Shown here: one piece after another, positions 1 through 6,371 of the stretch
How the letters are laid out: every line of letters begins with the position of its first letter
Numbering within the stretch: the stretch's first letter is position 1
Assembly: GCA_023139025.1 (NCBI GenBank)
Contig: JAGLOH010000132.1
Coordinates: 1 to 6,371 of the forward strand
Reading direction: 5' to 3'
DNA: 6,371 nucleotides
From: Candidatus Heimdallarchaeota archaeon
GTDB taxonomy: Archaea; Asgardarchaeota; Heimdallarchaeia; Heimdallarchaeales; Heimdallarchaeaceae
The notes under the pieces: generated by a model
The model's input: the letters and a program-made list of their open reading frames with translations, nothing else
What the model was told of the DNA's origin: nothing
The model's database searches: none
Position numbers and translations under genes: made by a program

Positions 1-1411
1 TGAGAATAACAAATTTCTAAAGAGCGATTCTCTTCCTAAGGTAGCTGTAATATTTCCATTATACAAAGAACCATTTACAGTTGTTTCCCAAACATTGGAG
101 GGAGCAATGAATCTAGATTATCCAAAAGAGAAGTATGAGATAGTTGTTTGCGATGATAGTCCTCTTGATCATTCTTCTGAGATAGAATCTTTTTGTAAAG
201 CTAATAGTATAACCTTCATACGTAGAAAAAACCGATCAGGATTTAAAGCTGGAGCGATTAACAATGCTTTGAAACAAATTAAATGTGATTTTCTAGGAAT
301 CTTAGATGCTGATCATATTCCAACCCCCAATTTCATCAAAACTTGTCTCTCTGGCTTTATTGAAGACGATATTGTTCTTGTTCAAGGAAAACCAATGTTT
401 GTGAATCAAGATGATTATCTGATGAGAAGTAGTGCATTTATCCAATCTCAATTTTACCATATTTATCAAAAAAGTAGAGGTACTAGAAATGGTGTTATAT
501 TTGCTGGAACTACAGGATTGTTGAGAGTTGATCTACTAAAAGAATTCGGAGGTTTCTTGGAAGACACATTAGCCGAAGATACAGATACTTCTTTTATGTT
601 AATGTCCAATGGATACAAGACCCGATATCTTCATGAGATCTGTTCCAAAGGGTTGGTTCCTTGGAATCCAATTAGTATGGTGAATCAAGTGTGGAGGTGG
701 ACAAATGGGATTACTTCGATTTTTCGTAAGAGGTTTTGGAAGATAGTAAAAGGACATAATAAAACTATAAATAAAATAGATATTCTTTCAACAGTCACAA
801 CCCCAATAATTGGGACAGTTATGATTTTTGTATACATCTTACTGTTTGTTATGTATATGATCAAAGAATTCACTGGGTTAGCTGAATTTGCATTCATAAG
901 ACCAGATTTAGGCGTTTTTCCTCTTCTATTGGTTGCACCCATTTTGATTTCCCTTGCTAGTTTAATTATGGCTTTTGTTACATGGCGTAGAGAAGAAAAA
1001 GAAGATAGAATGATTCGTCTAAGAGGTTTCTTTGGTATGGTATGGACAATTACTGCCTTTTACCTTTTAATGATGACTGCACAATATTTCCTAGTTTGGG
1101 CAGTTATAAGTGCACTTTTGGGAGTAAAGAAAGAATTTGATAGAACGATAAAAGTGAAAACTAAAACTATAGGAAAAATGAGCCAGAAAGTAAAATATAC
1201 TCTTTGGTCAACTGGATTACTTCTAATTGCTGGGGCATTTTACTTCGCTAGTTATAGAACCCTTATAGCTAATGATGCTCTATTTGGTTGGTTTATCATC
1301 GCTGCTGTCACTGCAACAATTCCAATGATAATTACTATCGGTCATTTTAGCAAATTAGATTTTACAAAGGATAAAACAGCAGCAGATGTAGAGAGAGAAT
1401 ACGGAGATTAA
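1..1411 (+). CDS. Processive family-2 glycosyltransferase, membrane-bound (5' partial)
   Basis: The frame is open from base 2 to the TAA at 1409-1411, giving 469 visible residues (residue 1 = codon at base 2); the true start is upstream. A TTG at 95 is internal: the 31 codons before it encode the first GT-A strand (PKVAVIFPLYKEP, residues 12-24). The order of motifs is that of cellulose/hyaluronan-synthase-type GT2 enzymes: DD at 51-52 (nucleotide binding), DAD at 102-104 (metal binding), FAGTTGLLR at 167-175 (acceptor side), ED at 192-193 (catalytic base) and QVWRW at 229-233 (the QxxRW motif of processive enzymes). About five membrane helices follow (roughly 261-287, 306-328, 340-375, 399-418, 426-446), then a short charged tail. 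No PilZ domain is present. The inferred role is transfer of sugar from a nucleotide donor at the cytoplasmic face to a growing glycan or lipid; the sugar cannot be read from sequence. It probably shares a transcript with the next gene, 4 bases away. Family assignment is firm; substrate is unknown. Confidence 0.9.
   Translation, partial: ENNKFLKSDSLPKVAVIFPLYKEPFTVVSQTLEGAMNLDYPKEKYEIVVCDDSPLDHSSEIESFCKANSITFIRRKNRSGFKAGAINNALKQIKCDFLGILDADHIPTPNFIKTCLSGFIEDDIVLVQGKPMFVNQDDYLMRSSAFIQSQFYHIYQKSRGTRNGVIFAGTTGLLRVDLLKEFGGFLEDTLAEDTDTSFMLMSNGYKTRYLHEICSKGLVPWNPISMVNQVWRWTNGITSIFRKRFWKIVKGHNKTINKIDILSTVTTPIIGTVMIFVYILLFVMYMIKEFTGLAEFAFIRPDLGVFPLLLVAPILISLASLIMAFVTWRREEKEDRMIRLRGFFGMVWTITAFYLLMMTAQYFLVWAVISALLGVKKEFDRTIKVKTKTIGKMSQKVKYTLWSTGLLLIAGAFYFASYRTLIANDALFGWFIIAAVTATIPMIITIGHFSKLDFTKDKTAADVEREYGD
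1403..1408 (+). promoter_or_regulatory. Shine-Dalgarno site for the downstream membrane gene
   Basis: GGAGAT lies inside the last codons of the glycosyltransferase gene, 7 bases before the ATG at 1416. It supports that ATG as the start. It also suggests translational coupling of the two genes, since the upstream stop (1409-1411) falls between this site and the next start. Confidence 0.6.
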
Positions 1412-1415
1412 GATT

Positions 1416-4190
1416 ATGATACAAATAGATATTAGAATTCTTGTTCCCCTCATTTCGATACTTTCATCTGGAGCACTTATCGTCGAAATAGTTAAGAAGA
1501 GAATATTGAAACTGAAAACATCAGATTCTTTTGCTGAAAATCTTGTTGAATCTTTAGTTGTTGGAACTATTGCTCTAGTTGCTCCAATGTTGATAATTGC
1601 TTGGGTCGCTAATAAAATAAACAACATTCATATTTTAGAGAGATTTGTCTATGTTTACCTAGCTATTGGATTGCTTTATTTAGTTTACAAAGTAGTTGTC
1701 TGGGTCAGGAAAAAATTACCTATATTTGTTCTATCTGGAAGAAAAAAATTATCTCAATCAATGGATTTGCTTCTAAAAATTATTATATTTTTAATGATAC
1801 TCTTTTTTGCATTTCAAGTACTAGTGTACCCCTTAAAAGGATGGGATTTTCTGCATTTTTATTTGCCAAATTCTTTCAGAATCTTCCTTACTGGTCAATT
1901 AAGTTCAATCAATGAATTAACCTTTTTTCCTCAATTTAAACCCCCTATGAACATTTTACTTTTTGCGTATACATTTTTTGTAACACAATCTGAAATGATT
2001 CAGTTTATACCAATTTTATATTTAGCAGGTACTGCTTATTTCTGTTATAAAATATCCAAGATAATGGGTTTATCCCAAAAAATTTCTCTTTTTGCTTCAA
2101 TTGCTTTTCTGGCTACCCCCCTTACTTATTTTCTTGTGTATGAATATACATACTATCAAGAGATGTATATACTCTTTTTTACTACTGGAGCTTTTTATTA
2201 TTACAAACGTTTTTTGGGTACCGACAAAAGTAAAGAACAGCTGTATTTTGCCATTTTAACGTCATTGAGTTTTGGAGGTTGCAGTTTAAGTAAATTGAGC
2301 GGTTTCATTATTCCTATAGTTATATTTGTTGCAATGCCTTCTGATAAAATTGGTAAGGTTTTACGGATTATAATTATCGTAGGTTTAGCAAGCCAACTGA
2401 TAAGAAAATCTATTTTTGAAATTTATCTAGGTACAGGGATTCTTATTGGATTACTTGCGATATATTGCCTATATCTTGTTTTCAGTAGTGAAAACCTAGC
2501 TTTTTCTGCCAAGCGATGGATTTATACTGCAGGTATTTTTGCCTTCCCCTTTGCTATTATAGTCCTGTGGATTTTGTATATGTTAACAATTCCTGGTGTG
2601 GATAATTTTCTCATTGATTTATATTTAAATCTAAGAGTATCTAAATTAAGTTTAACTTGGCCTGGAATAGCCATTCCAGATACTATAACTTATCTAGAAA
2701 ATGCTCAATCTGCATCCTTCCTGTCTTCTTCATTTTCAATTTTAATAGCTGCAATGTTTGCTGGAACATGGATGATTTTTAAGCTTGTAGGCTTTGTTAG
2801 TTCAAATAAGAAAAACAATGATCTTGTGCTTTGGATAATTTTCTTCCTTATTGTCTGGCAAGGATTCTTTGCTATGGGATCGGTTAGATACCTTACACCA
2901 ATCTTAGTTCCTTTAGCAATTATTTTTGCAATCGGATTTGAATCAGTTGTTGAGTTCTTCAATAAAAGAGATGGAAAAGATAGGGATGGATTATTAGCTT
3001 ACTTGTTCATCACAGCAAGTGCTTATCTCTTCCTTTACCCGATTTTGCCTTTAGAAACTGTTTTTGAAAACTTTCATCTACGCTGGTATTATGCTCACAC
3101 AAGACTTTTGTCCTTATTTGGATATATTCTATTATTCAATTTAGCAACTTTTCTTCTAATCTGGAAAGAGAAAAATTTCAAGTTAAGTTATTCACAAATC
3201 TATAATAAAAGATTCAATGCTAGAAAGATTCTTTCAGGAACTTTAATTTTTGTAGTTGTTTCTGTTCCTTTTGCAGGTCAAGTAGCTCTTCTTGCTTCTG
3301 TTGGTTTTAGTTTGAAAGATTTTGAAAGCACATATAGTTATGATTATAGAGAATCATTTCAAGAGCTAATAGATGCCATTAATAGACTTGGTTACTCAGA
3401 TAATCAAATTATTCTCTCAGTGAATACGCCAGGTTTAGAATATTATTCATCTCAACCTATAATTGATCTCTATATGTTAGGTTTTCTAAGTGAGACGGGT
3501 TTATCTAACTCATCTGTTCCGCTTTGGAAATCAAATGTTACAAGAAATCTAGAGTTTTTTGAGAAATATGGTGTAACCATTTTTGTAGCTCTAAATAGTT
3601 CTAATGATTGGTTTCCAGCATATTTGGAAGGATTTTACTGGAATTATTTTATCTTTAGATTTCTTCACAATAATGAATATTTCACTTATCGATTTGCAAA
3701 CGAAGAATTCATGTTATTTACTATCATTAAATTCGAAGATTTTATTGGACCTGTTGATATAGAATTGAAAGGAAATTCTACTAAATCCAGTCTTCTTGCA
3801 TATGCACCATTATCAATAGATATAACTGACGAAACTGCTTCAATGGAAGCACTATTGGATTTAACTGCAATTCAAACTAGTCAACCAATTTCGATCGATA
3901 TTACTACACGGTATACTCTTTCAACCAATAGTACGATAATAGTAGATAATAGTAATTTTGTATTTAACAAGCCCATCGATGAAGCGTTTACTTCCTTATC
4001 TCTACTGAACTTAACTCAGCAATCAATATACATTCATGATATAAGTATAACAATTAATTATAATGATTTAGAGGGATTTCCACAGACTGTTATCCACAAC
4101 TTAGCTCCTATGTTTGGGAATTCAGTAAATATTACTTGGACAGGCAACTCATGGTTTTATGAAGGATATTATGGATTTCAATTAATCTAA
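1416..4190 (+). CDS. Polytopic GT-C-fold glycosyltransferase-like protein (PMT/ArnT type) with external C-terminal domain
   Basis: This is a complete 924-residue protein; the ATG at 1416 is supported by GGAGAT 7 bases upstream and the stop is TAA at 4188-4190. Residues 1-628 hold about 17-18 hydrophobic segments. After the fourth (about 117-138) comes GWDFLHFYLP (142-151). Asp144 resembles the catalytic acidic residue in the first external loop of GT-C enzymes such as PMT and ArnT, though the paired DE of PMT is absent. VRYLTPILVPL (490-500) resembles the RYxxPxxP-like late segment of that superfamily. Residues about 630-924 have no helices and form an external domain: 640-775 looks like the mixed alpha/beta tail of GT39-like proteins, and 778-924 looks all-beta. 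All seven N-X-S/T sequons (698, 707, 727, 787, 838, 865, 905) are in this tail. Three extra helices precede the usual GT-C core. The inferred role is transfer of a sugar from a lipid-linked donor outside the membrane, alongside the upstream GT2. It could instead be a non-catalytic or YfhO-like relative. Confidence in the gene is very high; in the function, moderate. Confidence 0.8.
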   Translation: MIQIDIRILVPLISILSSGALIVEIVKKRILKLKTSDSFAENLVESLVVGTIALVAPMLIIAWVANKINNIHILERFVYVYLAIGLLYLVYKVVVWVRKKLPIFVLSGRKKLSQSMDLLLKIIIFLMILFFAFQVLVYPLKGWDFLHFYLPNSFRIFLTGQLSSINELTFFPQFKPPMNILLFAYTFFVTQSEMIQFIPILYLAGTAYFCYKISKIMGLSQKISLFASIAFLATPLTYFLVYEYTYYQEMYILFFTTGAFYYYKRFLGTDKSKEQLYFAILTSLSFGGCSLSKLSGFIIPIVIFVAMPSDKIGKVLRIIIIVGLASQLIRKSIFEIYLGTGILIGLLAIYCLYLVFSSENLAFSAKRWIYTAGIFAFPFAIIVLWILYMLTIPGVDNFLIDLYLNLRVSKLSLTWPGIAIPDTITYLENAQSASFLSSSFSILIAAMFAGTWMIFKLVGFVSSNKKNNDLVLWIIFFLIVWQGFFAMGSVRYLTPILVPLAIIFAIGFESVVEFFNKRDGKDRDGLLAYLFITASAYLFLYPILPLETVFENFHLRWYYAHTRLLSLFGYILLFNLATFLLIWKEKNFKLSYSQIYNKRFNARKILSGTLIFVVVSVPFAGQVALLASVGFSLKDFESTYSYDYRESFQELIDAINRLGYSDNQIILSVNTPGLEYYSSQPIIDLYMLGFLSETGLSNSSVPLWKSNVTRNLEFFEKYGVTIFVALNSSNDWFPAYLEGFYWNYFIFRFLHNNEYFTYRFANEEFMLFTIIKFEDFIGPVDIELKGNSTKSSLLAYAPLSIDITDETASMEALLDLTAIQTSQPISIDITTRYTLSTNSTIIVDNSNFVFNKPIDEAFTSLSLLNLTQQSIYIHDISITINYNDLEGFPQTVIHNLAPMFGNSVNITWTGNSWFYEGYYGFQLI

Positions 4191-4198
4191 TTGTTCAC

Positions 4199-6371
4199 TT
4201 ATCTTCTAACTGAAGATACCTTTCTTTCTGTCTTTGCTTTTCTAGCAATCAGAAAAGTTGTTAGAATAGCAACAAGAAGAATTAGTGCTACATTGAGGAG
4301 AAAAATGTTCCAACTCCCTTCTGGTACAAATGTATGTCCAAAGAAAACTGTTTGATTTAAGCTTGATAATATTTTCAGAATAAGAGTACCAATTCCATAC
4401 CCAATAATCGATGCCACGAATGCAATAAGTCCTAGTCTTGAAAAAATCGCAACAATGGTATGAAGGTTTGTACCTCCTATCATCTTAATAATCGTTGTTT
4501 CCCTTTTGCTTTCTTTATACATATTTTGTAGAATTGAGTACATATTGACAATTACTACAACAAGGATAAGTGCAATCTCTGCATAAACTAGTGTATATGT
4601 AAATAGCAATGACCCCCTAAGATAGTAGTTTAGATATTCTGTTGAAAATGCAATTAAGAAAGAAAATCCAGCCACTGGCTTAAAAGGAATTTTTGGCCAT
4701 TGTTCTTCCGAATCGCTTGGTAAAACTATAGTAATCAATTCTTTCCCAGGTTCAAAGATTCGACGTAAGTGCAAAGAACTACCATCTTTTAGAAAAATAG
4801 TTAGATTAACATAACCATAGGATAAATAAATTTGAAACCTTGAATATAATGAAGTTGAAATTATTATTTGTCCCTGTAGTTCTGTTTCTACAATTACTGG
4901 AAGATTATAGATTTTTGACCCATTATCATATTTGAATTCAAAGACAACTGTCTTTCTCATAGAAGGGATTTCAAAAAGAACCATGTTGTTTAATCCGTAT
5001 ATCTCAAAAGGAACAGCAATTGTTGCATCTGTTCCTCTAGTGAAATAACAGATATAATCCCCAGAAGGTAAAGAAGATGTGAAAAATTGTCCTTGATTAT
5101 TGGTTATTTGAGACATGATTCTTATTCCAAACAAGTCCCTAATAATGCAATATTGATTGCTAATAGAAGAGTTAGCAAAATAGTCTCTTACTTCAACAAT
5201 CGTATTGCCATAACCGATTAGGATATTCTGATTGATTCCTGTTCTAGTATCTAATTGGAAATCGTAATGTTTATCCGCATAATTGAATTTTACCTGAAAT
5301 TCTCCTTCAAAAATATTGAAAAAAACATTTCCATTAATGTCTGTTGTAAAATAGTTGGTTGGAGAATTGTAAAAATCATTAATCGCAACAGTTAGATTAA
5401 AGATTTGATAAATCATATCCCCTATTTTTACTTCAAGATTTAAATTAATTGGAACATATTCTTGTTCCATGTAAAATGTATAGGTTTCTGTTTTTGTGTT
5501 ATAATACGAATCAGTGAGATAGAAAATTATTGTGTGCTCCCCTCCAACCAGAAACTGAAGATTATAGATTCTATCATATTCGTAAATCGGTTCATTATCT
5601 ATTTTGAAAAATATTTGTACTGCATCACTTTCTAGTACTAAATCAGCATCTAATCCCTCTTCTGCTTTGTGAGGTGACAAAATTGTGACATAAGGATTAT
5701 TTGTATCCACAATAAAATTATAGTTAAAAGTATCATTAGAGATGTCAACTAATTGATAATGAAGCGAGTAGTATCCATCACTAAAATAGAGTGAATTAAT
5801 TGAATTAATAGTATAATTGACATCAAAATATGTAAGGTTTACAAATACATCCCCAGCATACGTTTCGTTCAAATCATCATTAGTAATTATCGATGTTTTC
5901 TGACCATCTAAAATCTCAAAAGCCCAAGTACGCTCTCTACTATCCCATAAATCTACCCAATAGATTATTTTGAGATTATAATCGCCTGGATAAAGAAAAA
6001 CTCTAGTAAAATCTCTAGCATCCCCTGCTTTGAAAACTGTTCCTGTTATTTGATATTCAACAATGACCCCTGCAATATTTGAAAAAACTTCCAAATCAAT
6101 ATAATCCTGATTTATTGTTCCTGAATATTCATTTAGTAAGTAAAAATCTATTGGAACACCTCCAGTGAAATTAACTACGACAAACTCATAAAATAGTTCC
6201 ATGGAATTTCCTGCAAGATCAGTTGTTCTTAATGTTAAAGTATGGTTTCCGTTTCCTTGAGGAACAAGAATTTTCGTATCATAAGCAGTTGAAAAAGAAA
6301 GACTATCCCATGAAAATTCAAGAGAAGAAAGCGTTTCATTTGTTAAAACCGTTAGTATAGATTCATAATTG
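4199..6371 (-). CDS. FtsX/MacB-type ABC permease with large Ig-like and Cna-B-like ectodomain (5' partial)
   Basis: The frame is open from the right edge (first full codon 6368-6370) to the TAA at 4199-4201: 723 visible residues, N-terminus missing. The ATG at 6202 is internal, because the 56 codons before it encode an Ig-like domain ending in HTLTLRTTDLAGN (43-55). Order of parts: Ig-like strands about 17-66; a beta region about 73-157; Ig-like about 175-226; Ig-like about 227-301 (GEHTIIFYLTDS, 277-288); three carboxypeptidase-regulatory/Cna-B-like domains about 310-384, 389-461 and 472-552; then the FtsX domain about 586-714. That domain has helices at about 588-612, 637-662 and 686-709. 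Its cytoplasmic loop KRETTIIKMIGGT (622-634) matches the charged loop of FtsX/MacB permeases, and a basic tail follows. All 12 N-X-S/T sequons lie on predicted external segments. Only two cysteines occur (408, 441), both in the middle Cna-B-like domain. MacB-type permeases couple ATP hydrolysis in a separate subunit to movements of an external domain; here no ATPase is visible. Cargo is unknown. Confidence 0.85.
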   Translation of the reverse strand, partial: NYESILTVLTNETLSSLEFSWDSLSFSTAYDTKILVPQGNGNHTLTLRTTDLAGNSMELFYEFVVVNFTGGVPIDFYLLNEYSGTINQDYIDLEVFSNIAGVIVEYQITGTVFKAGDARDFTRVFLYPGDYNLKIIYWVDLWDSRERTWAFEILDGQKTSIITNDDLNETYAGDVFVNLTYFDVNYTINSINSLYFSDGYYSLHYQLVDISNDTFNYNFIVDTNNPYVTILSPHKAEEGLDADLVLESDAVQIFFKIDNEPIYEYDRIYNLQFLVGGEHTIIFYLTDSYYNTKTETYTFYMEQEYVPINLNLEVKIGDMIYQIFNLTVAINDFYNSPTNYFTTDINGNVFFNIFEGEFQVKFNYADKHYDFQLDTRTGINQNILIGYGNTIVEVRDYFANSSISNQYCIIRDLFGIRIMSQITNNQGQFFTSSLPSGDYICYFTRGTDATIAVPFEIYGLNNMVLFEIPSMRKTVVFEFKYDNGSKIYNLPVIVETELQGQIIISTSLYSRFQIYLSYGYVNLTIFLKDGSSLHLRRIFEPGKELITIVLPSDSEEQWPKIPFKPVAGFSFLIAFSTEYLNYYLRGSLLFTYTLVYAEIALILVVVIVNMYSILQNMYKESKRETTIIKMIGGTNLHTIVAIFSRLGLIAFVASIIGYGIGTLILKILSSLNQTVFFGHTFVPEGSWNIFLLNVALILLVAILTTFLIARKAKTERKVSSVRR
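4200..4242 (+). terminator. Possible terminator of the + strand operon (hairpin plus T-rich tract)
   Basis: Starting 10 bases past the TAA of the polytopic gene there is a perfect 7-bp inverted repeat, TATCTTC (4200-4206) and GAAGATA (4212-4218), around a 5-base loop. Two bases later a pyrimidine tract follows, 15 T out of 22 (4221-4242). Archaeal transcripts usually end at U-rich stretches, and a hairpin is not required. The stem is AT-rich and weak. The element lies within the last codons of the opposing gene, so its sequence is also constrained by coding. On the - strand no T-rich run follows the hairpin. Confidence 0.35.

Noticed and set aside
95..97. TTG as the start of the glycosyltransferase
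   Set aside because: Starting here would delete the first strand of the GT-A fold (VAVIFPLYKE), which is encoded in frame just upstream.
685..942. 85-codon open frame on the - strand inside the GT2 gene
   Set aside because: It lies wholly opposite the QVWRW motif and membrane helices of a well-supported GT2 and has no recognisable domain of its own.
1355..1627. 90-codon open frame on the - strand across the GT2/GT-C junction
   Set aside because: It is antisense to both real genes; its hydrophobic character mirrors the antisense of membrane-protein codons.
2705..2962. 85-codon open frame on the - strand inside the GT-C-like gene
   Set aside because: It is antisense to membrane segments and the RYLTP motif, and has no start signal or domain.
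4140..4198. Terminator for the - strand gene in or after the junction
   Set aside because: Downstream of its stop the - strand shows no T-rich run or convincing hairpin; termination must be elsewhere or use a weak signal.
1..6371. Mobile element, defence system or CRISPR-like array
   Set aside because: No transposase, integrase, nuclease or helicase motifs, spaced direct repeats or terminal inverted repeats were found; all sequence is accounted for by three membrane-associated proteins.

Overview
This AT-rich window is essentially all coding: two co-directional genes on the + strand face one gene on the - strand. No gene-free stretch exceeds 10 bases. No RNA gene, CRISPR array, insertion sequence or phage-like gene is visible. 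The AT-rich composition, frequent AGA arginine codons, many N-X-S/T sequons confined to predicted external protein parts, Shine-Dalgarno-coupled genes and an Ig-like/FtsX membrane protein suggest an archaeon. Asgard lineages (Heimdall-/Loki-type) are one plausible home, but this is an impression from protein style. No marker gene here proves it.

Bases 1-1411 (+) hold most of a processive family-2 glycosyltransferase whose start lies before the window. Four bases later, behind a Shine-Dalgarno motif inside the preceding gene, comes a 924-residue polytopic protein (1416-4190, +). It looks like a GT-C-fold (PMT/ArnT-like) glycosyltransferase with a large extracytoplasmic C-terminal domain. The pair looks like one transcription unit for cell-surface or lipid-linked glycan synthesis: the first enzyme would work from the cytoplasmic face with a nucleotide sugar, the second on the outer face with a lipid-linked sugar.

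Bases 4199-6371 (-) hold the C-terminal 723 residues of a protein converging on the + operon, with only 8 bases between the stop codons. Most of it is an external array of Ig-like and carboxypeptidase-regulatory-like (Cna-B-type) beta domains. It ends in a three-helix FtsX/MacB-type ABC permease domain. Its start and any ATPase partner lie beyond the right edge. A small hairpin followed by a T-rich tract (4200-4242), inside the end of this gene, may terminate the + operon.

Both edge genes read open through the window boundary. The apparent starts at 95 (TTG) and 6202 (ATG) are internal codons. The main points of interest are the beta-domain/FtsX architecture, the GT2 plus GT-C pair with its external tail, and the sequon distribution that independently supports the membrane topology of two of the proteins.
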